This document shows positions 1 to 10,387 of a stretch of DNA of 64,000 nt, one piece after another. The notes under the pieces were generated by a model, which searched no databases, was not told the DNA's origin, and worked only from the letters and a program-made list of their open reading frames with translations. Positions within the stretch are counted from its first letter, which is position 1; every line of letters starts with the position of its first letter. Origin of the DNA: Luidia sarsii (taxonomy: Eukaryota > Echinodermata > Asteroidea > Paxillosida > Luidiidae); NCBI GenBank assembly GCA_949987565.1, contig OX465119.1, forward strand, positions 6,484,694-6,548,693. The letters run 5' to 3'. The translations under genes and the position numbers were made by a program.

Positions 1-1060
1 ACCTAAATTCGAGGGATCGGGCGATACATGTACAACATAATTACTACTACTACTACTAAAGTACTAGTAGTAGTAGTATCGTGGGAACCCCCGTTTTCGA
101 CGGTACACGCTTTCGCCGCTTAGCCTTCTAACTCACATCGCACGATGAAAACAACTCCGTATAACGATTTCAGACTTCGTATCTTACAGTTGGTTTCCTG
201 CTCTTGTCCGTCACCGAAAATGACGAAAGTTAAGGCTTTTCCAGTAGGCCAAACTCGTGTGATTCAAAAAGTTGCTCTTTTGGGGTCTTTTTTCCTAGGT
301 ACCAAATTGGCAGTTGCTTCGAAGCTCCATTTTTCTTTATTGTTGGTCCTAAAAAAATCTGAGTGTACCATAACAAACCCCAACATCCGTAGAAAAAAAA
401 TATATCACGCAACTTGAGGCAGTCCATTCTGGGTAAAAATTATGGAGGCTCCTATAGGGCGTCTCGCTTATATATTTTTGTTTAATATATTTTTTATTAT
501 TATTTAAAGACAAAAGGTAACATGGCCCAATAGGCTTTTATAAAAAAAAAAAAAAAAAAAAGGGCAGCTAGAGAAAGTACCAAGGAGGAGGAAATGTGTC
601 TCTGGAGTGACATTGGGAAAGGTCATAACTGAAGAAGCAGTGAGAAAGAGGATTGTGGAGTTTTTTTAAACGTCACAAAAGAAGACATCAACCAGACCAA
701 TACGTTTTAAGCATAAATTATGAATGATTTGAGGAAAGTGTTAGAAGCAGTGTCGAAAAAAAACCCAAAGATGAACACAAAAAAACATACAGGGAAGAAT
801 TTTACAGTGCCACACAGCATTTTGAGTTATTTTAAGAATTTATTTTGCGTTTGGCTGCACTGGGACACCTTACTAAACACCACTGACGAAAATAGGTGAC
901 GATGCTTACTGCGCGATGCGCCGCGGACGTCAACAAAACCGCGTAATCTTACGGAAGTGACAGGCTTGATTATATATGATTGTATATGATTATTCTAATA
1001 GTCTGTGGTGTGGAGAAAGTGACTGAGACCTCTTTTAGTGTGATACTTTCGTCCACATTG
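1..1060. other. Non-coding, no gene recognised
   Basis: No recognisable coding region was found. About positions 40-80 hold a TAC/GTA trinucleotide run that is self-complementary (TACTACTACTACTAAAGTAC followed by GTAGTAGTAGTA), so it can fold as a small hairpin. A long A run lies near 541-560. The short open frames here show no family resemblance, and two of them overlap on opposite strands, which argues against coding. Confidence 0.6.
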
Positions 1061-1079
1061 TTAAGTTTGAAGAAATGTC

Positions 1080-1206
1080 CTGGAGGTTACTGGAGGATAC
1101 TAGTAGTACTACTAGTACTAGTAGTACTAGTACTTACTACTAGTACTTACTACTAGTAGTAGTACTACTTAATTAGTAGTACATGTAGTACTACTACTAC
1201 TATTTA
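1080..1206. repeat. TAG/TAC trinucleotide-type simple repeat
   Basis: About 120 bases are almost entirely permutations of ACTAGTAGT, in both orientations, so the tract is self-complementary. The same composition recurs at 2735-2770 and 61245-61290, always beside the GTCCGAG palindromic repeats described below. It may therefore be a flank or an internal part of those elements. Confidence 0.75.
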
Positions 1207-1207
1207 C

Positions 1208-1327
1208 TAGTCCGAGTAACTTGGAGTTGGACCCTTGCAGTTACAATCGCCCTTTTTTAAATTTTGAGGAGGTCGACCTCCTCAATATTAAAAAAAGGCG
1301 ATTGTATGGGTCCAAGTTACTCGGACT
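1208..1327. repeat. Short palindromic MITE-like hairpin (TAGTCCGAG ends)
   Basis: The left half reads TAGTCCGAGTAACTTGGA and continues to AATCGCCC plus a T run. The right half is its reverse complement, ending CCAAGTTACTCGGACT. The centre is the dyad GGTCGACC flanked by GAGGA/TCCTC. This makes a near-perfect hairpin of about 120 bases. The same termini occur at 2668 and as both ends of the 351-bp palindrome at 60787-61137, so it is a member of a dispersed family, probably non-autonomous DNA transposons using TA targets. Confidence 0.75.
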
Positions 1328-1339
1328 GCATCATTACTA

Positions 1340-1386
1340 GTTGCGGTAACCGTAACCCTCATCCTGAGGGTTACGGTTACCGCAAC
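1340..1386. repeat. 47-bp near-perfect palindrome (GTTGCGGTAACC...)
   Basis: The sequence GTTGCGGTAACCGTAACCCT is followed after a two- to three-base loop by its reverse complement. Related GGTTACGGTTAC words in both orientations lie at 61227-61400, again next to a GTCCGAG palindrome, so the two motifs travel together. Confidence 0.7.
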
Positions 1387-1413
1387 TACATCATTACATG
1401 TACACATGTGTTA

Positions 1414-2629
1414 AGCACCGTTGATATATCGATATTTTCGATATATCGATATCATTTTGATATCAATATCGCCGATATTTATTTTTTACTCATTTCGATA
1501 TATCGAAAATATCGAAATTTTCGATATATCGAAATGGGCGATATTGAGGAACGATATCGGTGATATGATCGGTAATACCTTGAGCGTCGTTTTAACTTTC
1601 TGATGCCGTTAGAATTCAGGATATACGTGATGAAACACTCACTACAGCAGAGCGTGCTAGATTTATACAGCGCGTGGATCTGAGTTGTAGACTGGTTCCC
1701 AGTTGGCTACACTTAATAGATTAGACGAGCACCATACCGGCAACCTCGTGCACGCAACCTTCTGCACGCAACCTCGTGCACGCAACCTTGCAACCTCGTT
1801 ACAGCTCCGCGGAATCGTTGTACAGTATTTGTACCGTACACTGCGTACAGCATAGCAGTGCAGTGTAGTGTGCAGTGCGAGCGTACGTTTTTTTATTTTG
1901 AGTGCAACAGCAAGCGCCGCGCGCTGTCTGTTTCGTAAATAAATAAGAAGTCGAACGTTGTTGCTGGCTCCATCGTAACATCGCACTGGAGCAAACTTAA
2001 CCCCGATAAAGCAAAAATGCTTATTTTTCTTTCAGAGAATCTCTGAGCAGGTGACCTTTTTCATGCCTGCGCACGACGTACAGATCACCTCGGGACTGCG
2101 CATTCATTAGCATAAATTTGGCTAAAATAAAGATTGCAATTATAAACCACGTGTGAAAGTTCAAATCTTGATTTTTAGGGCTGATTAGTCAAAACAAAAT
2201 ACAATCTTACTACTACTAGTTGCATTACTTGGGGAGTATTTTAGACGCAAATAATGTGTTTTTTTATTTTCACATTGATAACCATGACTGAAACGTCAAC
2301 TGCATTCAATTGGGTCAAGAACCAACCTCATTGTATTACACACTTTGTTCCTCTTGCAAAGTTAAGGGTCGGCGACACGAGTCGCTGCTTACACACCCGT
2401 CGTGTTTGGTGTTCACGACTACGAACGTCCCCCAGCAAGATAGGAACGCAAAGTAATGAGCTCGTTATGGTTGTGAACATCAAAACTTACGCACCCCCCC
2501 CCATGAAAGTAACGCTAAGTTTTTATTTCATAATCCAATTAGTACGCGTGGAAAAAATCACTATATCGATAATATCGATATTTTTTCGCCGATATATCGA
2601 TATTTGAAAATCCCAATATTGACGATGCT
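1414..2629 (+). mobile_element. 1.2-kb non-autonomous DNA transposon 'C', copy 1
   Basis: The ends are imperfect inverted repeats, AGCACCGTTGATATATCGAT on the left and ATATTGACGATGCT on the right, flanked on both sides by TA (1412-1413 and 2630-2631). Subterminal CGATATATCGATA repeats are dense. A second copy lies in opposite orientation at 62496-63657 with the same internal landmarks: a 14-bp GTGCACGCAACCTC-type minisatellite (about 1745-1800), a tract starting TAACCCCGATAAAGC, and a right-hand part near 2250-2500. No transposase frame is visible, so it should depend on an enzyme encoded elsewhere. TA duplication fits Tc1/mariner-type mechanisms. CGATATATCGATA-rich ends also occur in some hAT elements, so the superfamily is open. 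Confidence 0.8.
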
Positions 2630-2667
2630 TAACATGTGTGTGTGCCTGTGCCTTACCATAGATGGAG

Positions 2668-3185
2668 CTAGTCCGAGTAGTTTGGACCCTTACAATCACC
2701 CTTTTCTTTTTTATTTTGAGGAGATCGGGCGAGTATTACTAGTATTATTACTATTACTAGTATTAGTAGGATCCAAGATTTTCAGTAAGGAAATACGAAC
2801 AAACAACGATGTGTTCAACTCCATGACTACCCCCGACCGAAACCCCCAGATTTTACCCCGAAAGCACCCATGAAACCATCCCACGCCTCCATCTTTGGAT
2901 TAAGAATGACTGATTTCAATACTGGTCATTTGTTTTACTCACGTTTGGAGAAAAAGGAGAAATTTCCCATTCTAAGGTGATTGAGAAGATTCTCTCCCGT
3001 CCGACGAGCCAAAATGCGGCGGCCATCTTTGATTTCGAACTGCACACGCAAAATTGCACGCAAATTGATGACGTTTGGACAGGTTCGTGTGCGCAGTGGG
3101 TCTGTGTGAGTGTGTGCACGCGCATGCACGCGTTGACTCCTATCTGCCTATGTCGTGTTGGCTCACTACGTCATTGATTTGCGTG
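2668..3185 (+). repeat. Dispersed repeat unit 'B', copy 1
   Basis: The unit starts TAGTCCGAGTAGTTTGGACC and runs through a CCCCCGACCGAAACCCCCAG block (about 2828) and the segment containing GCGGCCATCTTTGATTTC (about 3018). The same blocks reappear at 4730-5040 in the same orientation, at 5080-5190 and 6540-6900 inverted, and partly inside the 60787-61137 palindrome. Open frames within it on both strands are shadows of one repeat and show no protein similarity. Confidence 0.7.
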
Positions 3186-3187
3186 TA

Positions 3188-4538
3188 CCGTAAAATCCCG
3201 GGTATAATGCGCACCCCCAACTTTCGCCTTCACCAAGAGGGAAAAAAAAAAATCCGTGGCACGGATTGCAGAGTCCATTGTTTCCATCCCACAGTGGGAA
3301 GGATGATCACCCTCAGAATAAAAAAAGTCCATTATTTCGAGCCTGGCCCAGGCGAAAAAAAAGAGAGAAGAGAGCATACAGTGGGGAGGATCCTCACCCT
3401 CTGAATAAAAAAATCCATTCGAGCCCAAGTTACCTCGCCATGACCCGGGAGAGTTTGCGGTGGGGAAGATGAATGAAAGCTCCACTGTTGAAATGAGATA
3501 CAATGTAAGGTCAGCTTCCCTTAAAAAAAAGTGTGTCTATTGACTGAAAAAAAATGAAAACATCCATTTGAGCCCAAGTTACCTCGCCTTGGGAAAAATC
3601 AAACACGGAAAACTTGAAAATCCCACAGTGGGAAGGATGATCGCTCTCCAAATAAAAACATCAATTTGAGCCCAAGTTACCTCGCCGTGGGAAAAACCAA
3701 GCACGGAAAACTTGAAATTTCCACAGTGGGAAGGATGATCGCTCTCCGAATAAAAACATCCATTTGAGCCCAAGTTACCTCACCTTGGGAAAAACCAAGC
3801 ACGGAAAACTTGAAAATCTCAGCGGGAAGGATGATCGCTCTCCGAATAAAAACATCAATTTGAGCCCAAGTTACCTCGCCGTGGGAAAAACCAAGCACGG
3901 AAATTTTAAAATCCCAAAGCGGGAAGGATGATCGCTCTCCGAATAAAAACATCAATTTGAGCCCACATTACCTCGCCGTGGGAAAAACCAAGCACGGAAA
4001 ACTTGAAAATCTCAAAGCGGGAAGGATGATCGCCCTCTGATTAAAAACATCTACCGGTATATTAATTTTGAGCCCAAGTTTGCAGTGGGGAAAAACCAGG
4101 AGAGTTTGCATTGGGGAGGATGGTCCACAGCTCCAATTAAAAAAAAAAAATGTGATACAATGTAACAATACATCTGTTTCCATAAAAAGTGTCCAGACTG
4201 AACAAAATGCACATCTATGGTGGCTTCACAGATATGCCTCCATTTGTTTCATTAAAAAAAAATGGGAAGGTTGATCAGGATCGCCCTCCTAATACATGTA
4301 AAAGAAAATCAGTTTGAGCCCAAGTAACCTTGTGGGAAAAAAACCCCAGGAGAGTTTGCAATGGGGACAATGATTGACAGCCCCATTGTTAAAATGTTAT
4401 ACAATGTAAGGTCAGCTACTGTTTGATGACTGAAACCCATACTGGCAGGACATGTTGTACCTGTGTATAATGCACACCCCCAACTTTTGATCTCTACAGC
4501 GGTGAAAAAAAGTGCACATTATACCCAGGATTTTACGG
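3188..4538 (+). mobile_element. 1.35-kb TIR element (CCGTAAAATCC ends), TA target
   Basis: The left end CCGTAAAATCCCGGGTATAA at 3188 is matched by its inverted counterpart ending ATACCCAGGATTTTACGG at 4538. TA dinucleotides flank both sides. A subterminal copy of the TATAATGCACACCCCCAAC segment near 4469 repeats the left end internally. The interior is a 97-bp tandem array plus a 3' module that is also found inverted at 7452-7845. There is no transposase frame. The architecture is that of a MITE-like non-autonomous element with a TA duplication. Confidence 0.82.
3567..4110 (+). repeat. 97-bp tandem repeat, six copies
   Basis: The landmark TTTGAGCCCAAGTTACCTCG recurs (with small differences) at 3567, 3665, 3763, 3859, 3956 and 4067, so the period is 96-98 bases with one longer last step. 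Each unit also carries CACGGAAAACTTGAAA and GGGAAGGATGATCGCTCTCC. Degenerate copies extend upstream to about 3290, and an inverted relative occurs near 56070-56160. The minus-strand open frames across it are repetitive translations of the array, not genes. Confidence 0.88.
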
Positions 4539-4540
4539 TA

Positions 4541-4700
4541 TACACTGTATATCAGCATGTACGTTTTACCTACATGTAATTAACTGGATTTTGATGGATA
4601 ATATGCTTAAACGGCATTGTAATATGTAATTGTGTAGAAATGGCAACATTGAAATAAATGTTTGTACAACAACAACAACAATCACTTTTTTTTTATTTGT
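4541..4700. other. Short unique stretch ending in a CAA run
   Basis: No gene or recognisable repeat was found, apart from an ACAACAACAACAACAATC tract at about 4667. Confidence 0.5.
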
Positions 4701-5190
4701 AAGGGGTCGGGTGATAGTAGGGTCCAAATGGGCTGAAATCCCCAGTTTTTACCCCCAAAACACCCGTGAAACTGTCCCACCCACCCACTGTTGTATAAAG
4801 TGAGAATCACAGATATATATCAATACTGGTCATTTGTTTTACTTACATTTGGGAAAAAGGAGAAATTTCCCCTCAGTTGATCGAGAAGATTCACTCCCGT
4901 CAGACGAGCCAAAAGGCGGCCATCTTTGATTTCAAATTGAACTGATACTCGCAAATCGATGACGTTCTGACAGGTCTGGATGCGCAGTGGGTCTATGTCA
5001 GTGGCTCCGTGTGCATGCACGCGTTGACCCCCGCGACTGTTTCCTGATGTTCGGACGTTGCTTTGTGCTGTTCAGGAAAACAGTCGAGGGGTTCAACCCG
5101 TGCATGCACACGGACACACTCACATAGACCCACTGCGCACCCAGACTTGTCAGAACGTTATCGATTTGCGTGTAGGGTCTCTGACCATCA
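4700..5190. repeat. Unit 'B' copy 2 and long hairpin
   Basis: From about 4700 the sequence follows unit B (the GGGTCCAAATGGG block, CCCCCAGTTTTTACCCCC-type block, and GGCGGCCATCTTTGATTTC). The segment from CGCAAATCGATGACGTTCTG to GCATGCACGCGTTGACCCC (about 4938-5030) is followed by its reverse complement (about 5093-5178). A loop of roughly 60 bases separates the halves. The pair forms a long imperfect hairpin. Confidence 0.7.
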
Positions 5191-5377
5191 GGAGGATGAT
5201 GGTTACGGTTACTGGGGAAGGAAAGATTTAAGGGCAAGATTTTAGTTTAAATAATACCTAAACCGTAAAAGGGTGGAAAAAACCTAGTCCAAATAACTAG
5301 GACCTTACAAGTTCAGGGCAGGAACTCCTGGTTAAAAAGGGCACGGTAGTTTTTGCCTTGAAATTTTGGCAAATTAA

Positions 5378-5452
5378 GGGCATCAAGGCAATTTCTGCAT
5401 TTTTGAAGGGCATCAAGGCAATCGTCCAAAAAATCAGGGGCATCAAGGCAAT
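5378..5452 (+). repeat. 30-bp minisatellite (GGGCATCAAGGCAAT)
   Basis: The core GGGCATCAAGGCAAT starts at 5378, 5408 and 5438. Three exact cores at a 30-base period, with spacers that differ, make a short minisatellite. It has no coding meaning. Confidence 0.85.
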
Positions 5453-5639
5453 TTAACAACTTTTTATTAGTAGAAAATAGTACCAATACAAACATGCTGT
5501 CAGCACCTTCAAATACTTTGAAAATAGACATTGAAGGCACCGGATCGTTGTTTTAGGTCTCTCACAGATGATTTCATCGTTTCTGTGGGACCACAAAGCC
5601 TAAAAAAGTGGGTTTTCCACCTTAAAATGACGCAAATAC

Positions 5640-6150
5640 GCCTTCTCACGGAACTGTTCTGTACCATTCAGGTATGGCCGGGGTGCTACTGCTACATGTA
5701 GCCGGCCTGACAACAAAAATATCTGAAAGTAGATCCTCAGAAAAAAATAAAAATAAAAAGGAGTCTCAAAAGCCTACATGTTTTGTAAAGATGAATTTGT
5801 AAGCAGCTAGGTCCACCCTAAACGAGAATATTATCGGAGCCTTTTATTGTATAAAGTCACACCCCTCTCATACCTAATTAAATAGTCCATGCTGTCAAGG
5901 AATTGTGATGTAGCCTCGCTGTTCGAAAACTTTCTCGTAAAAAAAGTGAGAATAATTTGAAAAAACTATCACGTAGGTAGGCCTACCTGAAAAAAGGAAT
6001 AAAGTTTGCGACATTTTTGTGCTGTATCGTGAAGTAGTAGCTCGTTTTGCTGTCTGGCTTTCTCCTTTCGGGGCATTGTTACGAATTTGAAAAGGCACTC
6101 GTGAACGCGCAAACGTTTGACAGCTCTATGATTCTACTCACACGCAACCA
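5640..6150 (-). repeat. Dispersed repeat, inverted relative at 27560-28035
   Basis: Landmarks in order here (ACCATTCAGGTATGGCCGG, GCAGCTAGGTCCACCCTAA, ATTTAATAGTCCATGC-type tract, GGTAGGCCTACCTGAAAAAA, CGCAAACGTTTGACAGCTC) appear in reverse order and complement at 28020 down to 27595. The copies are clearly diverged, with several indels. The distant copy lies inside the GC-rich TIR element at 26286-28793, so this one may be a relic of the same family without its ends. Confidence 0.75.
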
Positions 6151-6299
6151 GGCACAACGGCAATTGCCATAATTGCCGTCATGAATTTCCTGCCCTGCAA
6201 GTTGGTGTTTTTGAAATTTTGGAGGGGTCCTAGCAAGATACGTACATGTAGTACATGTAGGCGAAATGGTTTAACTTCAACTTGAAGACAAGTTGAATT

Positions 6300-6960
6300 T
6301 TCGACTTCCCCCGACCGAAATCCCCAGATTTACCCCGAAACCATCCCATGCGTCCACCTTTGGATTCAGTGAGAATCAGAGATTCCAATACTGGTCAGGA
6401 ATTTTCGGGACTCATGCCTGGCCCAGCGCAATTCACCTGACGGAATGACGGTATGGTGAGAGGTTTGTTTGTTGAGCACCACAGAGCTTAGAAATTACAC
6501 AAACGCAGCACGAGTCCGATGTCCTGACGTCGCTTTCCATTGTTCGTGGGGCTCAATGCGTGCATGCTCGCGCACACACTTACACACACCCACTGCACAC
6601 CCAGACCTGTCAGAACATCATCGATTTGCATATATATACCGGTTCAATTTAATTCAAAGATGGCTGCCGACTTTGGGCTCGTCAGATATGAGAGACATCT
6701 TCTCGATCAACTGAGGGGAAATTTCTTCTTTTTTCCCAAACATGAGTAAAGCAAATGACCAGTATTGGAATATGTGATTCTCACTTAATCTAAAGGTGGG
6801 TGCGTGCCGCGTGAGACAGTTTCACAGATGTTTTCGGTGTAAATCTGGGGATTTTGGTCAGGGGTAGTCAAAATATTGTAGTCTTCAACCATTTCACCTA
6901 CTATCTTGCAAGGACCCCCTTCCCCTCCCCTCCCCCTCCACACCCCCTTGCTGTAAACAA
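6300..6960 (-). repeat. Unit 'B' fragments, inverted orientation
   Basis: A short forward piece (CCCCCGACCGAAATCCCCAG, about 6308) is followed at 6540-6900 by the reverse complement of the 2810-3140 segment. This includes AAAGATGGCTGCCGACTTTGG and a GGGGATTTTGGTCAGGGGTAG block. The short open frames are repeat-derived. Confidence 0.65.
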
Positions 6961-7451
6961 GTTCTTGATAACTACAGTACATGTATGTACGTGACATGAA
7001 ATACAAGCTCATTTACAGTGTACATGTTTTTGCACATTAAAATCTTGTTTTATTCTCTCTTTTACAGTACAATGCGAAAGACACATCCCCTCTTTCCATA
7101 TACATTATGCATCCATTTTGGAATACAGTTGTCAAGGTAGGTACTTGAGGATGTTATTCTAGGCTGTTCATGGTGAAGTTAAGAAAAAAGTTTTCAGTAA
7201 CACCAAAACGATAAATGTCTCTTTGAGTCTGTGTTTTGGAGAAAAACCAAGGGACTCGATATGTGTGGACCAGTGAACATTATCCATTTTCAAGAAACAA
7301 TTGATTCCAACTGTGCGGTGGGTTATGAACATCTAAAGCATGAAACACCATCATTCCAGTAAAGATATAAGATATAAGATTTACACCGTGTTTACAATGG
7401 ATTAGGGCTGGGTAAAATCGGGTTTTATGGGAACCAGGTGCCCAAATGTTT
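6961..7451. other. Non-coding, nothing recognised
   Basis: Mixed-composition sequence with no convincing open frame, repeat landmark or RNA structure. Confidence 0.45.
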
Positions 7452-7845
7452 ACCGTAAAATCCTGGGTATCATGCATACTTTTTTCACCTTGGTAGAAAT
7501 CAAAAGTTTGGGGTGCATATTATACACAGGTACAACCATGTCCTGCCAGTGTGGGTTTCAGTCATCAAACAGAAGCTGACCTTACATTGTATAACATTTT
7601 AACAATGGGGCTGTCAATCATTGTCCCAATTGCAAACTCTCCTGGGTTTTTTTTCCCCACGAGGTTACTTGGGCTCAAATTGATTTTCTTTTATTAGGAG
7701 GGCGATCCTCCTGTGATCAACCTTTCCATTTTTTTTTAAAGGAAACAAATGGAGGCATATCTGTGAAGCCACCATGGATGTGCATTTTGTTCAGTCTGGA
7801 CACTTTTATGGAAACTGATGTATTGTTACATTGTATCACATTTTT
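7452..7845 (-). mobile_element. Truncated inverted copy of the CCGTAAAATCC element
   Basis: It opens with TACCGTAAAATCCTGGGTAT, the terminal sequence of the 3188-4538 element. It then gives the reverse complement of that element's 4150-4540 part (for example ACCTTACATTGTATAACATT and AACAATGGGGCTGTCAATCA). The other terminus is missing. The copy breaks directly into the hairpin array that follows, suggesting truncation by recombination or by a later insertion. Confidence 0.75.
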
Positions 7846-8092
7846 AGCTTTTTCACAAGAAGCGAAAAAGCTAGTTATTGTTAAGATTTTTAGCTTTTTT
7901 GCCACGAAGTGAAAAAGCTATTGTTGTTGTTCTGATTTTTTTTAGCTTTTTCGCCGCGAAGCGAAAAAGCTATTGTTGTTTTGATTTTTTTTTAGCTTTT
8001 CCGTTCCATACGGAAAAGCTATTGTTCTTGTTCTGATTTTTAGCTTTTCCGCCGCGTATCGGAAAAGCTATTGTTCTTGTTCTGATTTTTTT
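7845..8092. repeat. Tandem array of five AGCTTTT hairpins
   Basis: Five stem-loops of the form AGCTTTTTCGCCGCGAAGCG plus AAAAAGCT follow each other about every 50-60 bases, joined by TATTGTTGTTGTTCTGATTT linkers. Members differ by paired substitutions: AGCTTTTTCG...CGAAAAAGCT against AGCTTTTCCG...CGGAAAAGCT. Both sides of the stem change together, so base pairing is retained. A single further copy lies at 39133-39165 within an R repeat. Confidence 0.85.
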
Positions 8093-8094
8093 TT

Positions 8095-8509
8095 TTTTTT
8101 CTTCTTTTTCTGGTCGAAAAAATCCCATAGACAAAGCACAGGGTTTTTCTGGAGGGCACTTTTGCCATTGAACACACTTGGATTTTTTTCAAACTTGCCA
8201 AATGCATAGAGCCATTGGTGAACTAGTGCACAGTTGTTTTGAAAATGTCATGACGTCATCATGTGTCACGTGACAGCGCTTTAAACGTGCAAAATTCAAA
8301 CTCCATTTGAAGCAAAAATGCAATTATGTTGGGTTTCAATTTTGCAGTATATCTAAGTTGGGAAAAGGTGTATCCAAAAATTGCCCGCATTTGATCGTGA
8401 CGTCATCTCATGAATATTAATGAGGTCATAAACTTTAAAGATTTTAACATTCAATTGAGCATATTTGGCAAACGGAGCAAGATTTTTTTCATTTTTTCGA
8501 TTATATCTA
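8095..8509 (+). repeat. R repeat, left part, interrupted by the 15-kb palindrome
   Basis: It begins with the CTTCTTTTTCTGGTCG segment and runs through GACGTCATCATGTGTCACG and CATGAATATTAATGAGGTC to TTATATCTA. It stops exactly at the CAGTACT terminus of the giant element and resumes on the far side at 23589. Uninterrupted copies (for example about 25275) read TATATCTATTGGGGATGTAG across the same point. Confidence 0.88.
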
Positions 8510-8549
8510 CAGTACTCACCGAAATGAAGTGTCTTTTTTATCGCATTAG

Positions 8550-8830
8550 CAACGCGATGGCTTATCGCGATAAGAGTGTTGAAAATGCATTATTAATTTC
8601 GGCCTATAAATAATTCATCGTTTGTTATCGCGATAAAGCCACCTTTCAACGCGATAGCAACGCGATAGGCAACGCGATAGCAACGCGATACGAAGCCTGC
8701 GCCCTAACGCGATAGCAACGCGATAGCAACGCGTTGACCGACAGGGGGCGCATGGCGTTGATCCAAGTCACGCGGGAGCCATAGTGGGGCGGCATCAACG
8801 CGTGACAACGCGATATAACGCGAGAGTTAG
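8550..8830. repeat. Subterminal CAACGCGATAG repeat cluster (left arm)
   Basis: About ten copies of a GCAACGCGATAG-type word, with variants TTATCGCGATAAG and AACGCGTTG, crowd the first 300 bases of the arm. All centre on a CGCG core. The mirror cluster occupies about 23265-23550. Short repeated words just inside the ends are typical transposase-binding sites in foldback and other long-TIR elements. That role is inferred here. Confidence 0.8.
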
Positions 8831-10387
8831 AGGGGCATGCAACTGCATGCTACTGTAGATAAGTCTGACGGTTTGTTTTGTATTCAGATGAAGGCCGTAA
8901 GAAGGTAATTTACGTGGTCATTTCGACTTATTTTTCTCACGCCGAGATTGCATCCGCAAAACAATTAATGAAGGTTGGAGATTAGAAAATGAATCATCAA
9001 GGGTAATTAAGGAAAAGGAAATCAAATCCATCTGTCTTGGGCATATTTGACGGCAGCCGAACTTGTGGATTGTCGGGAAAGTCATCTCAATGAATCCATC
9101 GTATTTCTATACGTTCCGAATATTGCCAGGCCGTTGAGTTTGCATCCGTAAAACATTATATGAAGCTTAAAGATTGGAAAATGTATCAAGTACATGTAAT
9201 TATGGGAAAGGAAAACATTTCCGTTTGTCTCTAGCGTACTTGACAGCAGCTGAACAAATCGATTGTCGGACAAGCCATATCAGTTTCTACTAGCTCCGTC
9301 TACGCACCGTACCGCCATGTGCATAGGCTCCGATTCTTGCCAGGCCGTCCGTCAAGTCTAGCCAATGACAACCCGTGTTACGCGCTATTGGGCAGTGAAT
9401 CAGGTGATGTGCCTAAGCCTATCAACGTCGGAGAAATGTCGCCCCATTGCGTGCCTCAACCAATCAACGTCGCGGTGTCAACACGCTCTTCGGAGTCAAC
9501 ATGTGGCTCCCTAGATCTCCAATAAATTGGTCATGTAGTACCCGTGCCGCACAGCGAGCTCGCTTGGTCCGTAAGGTCCGACAATAATGTTTAGGCAGCT
9601 AGGGGAGCATGTTGACACCGAGGAGCTGCACAAACGTTGATAGTCTCGTTTGTTTTGGTTTCGCTCGGGCATTCTAAATCTTATACTTACCGTATTCCGA
9701 AAAAAAAATTCGCAAACGCTATCCTTCCGGTCCCTCACTCCGAAAGGGACGTGCACGAAACACATAAACATTAGCAGACACGGCCCCCTTCAAAATACTT
9801 GTAACATAAAGAAAACGAAGTCCGGCATGTCGCCGGTAAAATAACGTAAAGAGTACGGAAGTCGACAGAGTGGACTTGAAGCGGAACGAAGTGCTGCCGT
9901 TTGGCCATTTTCCCTTCCTGTTCCGAGAATTCTGGCCGTAAAAAAATTCGCTTAGCCATGGAACAATATCCTTTTATTCTTAATTATTTCGTTCTGTCTC
10001 TCAAAATCATTTCTTTCTTTCTCTACAGTGTATTTGTTTTTTCGTTTTCGTGTGAGGTAGCGGCGTTGATATGCCCAGGTAATGAGTTGAATTTATTAAC
10101 TCTTTTCCATGAAATTACATTTCGTTTTTGTTTGGTTGGCAATCTTGGCATTACATGTAGAATTATTCCCATCTTCTCTGTCATACTTTTGAGCATTTCC
10201 AGTCAAAGAATCAATTAATTTATCTACCCGTTCACGTTACCATCAGTTTAAATGTCCCATTGTAAGGCCTAATATAATAAAAAACATTTCTCGTCCGGAT
10301 TTTAATTTTACTATTTAGATTAGGAGAAGAGGTTTTTTTCCTTCTCCTTCAAGATGGCTGCCATTTAAACAATTCCTGAAACCGTTT

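Noticed and set aside
3567..4110. CRISPR-like array of regularly spaced repeats
   Set aside because: The whole 97-base unit is repeated, with no unique spacers, and the context is animal DNA.
3171..4183. Several minus-strand frames with repeated Phe-Pro-Cys-Leu-Val-Phe segments
   Set aside because: They follow the 97-bp tandem array; the repetition is that of the DNA.
9901..10218. 105-residue hydrophobic frame, with an identical copy at 21880-22197 on the other strand
   Set aside because: Identity is due to the inverted arms, not to selection. AT-rich sequence gives Phe/Ile/Leu-rich frames by chance, and there is no recognisable family or conserved start.
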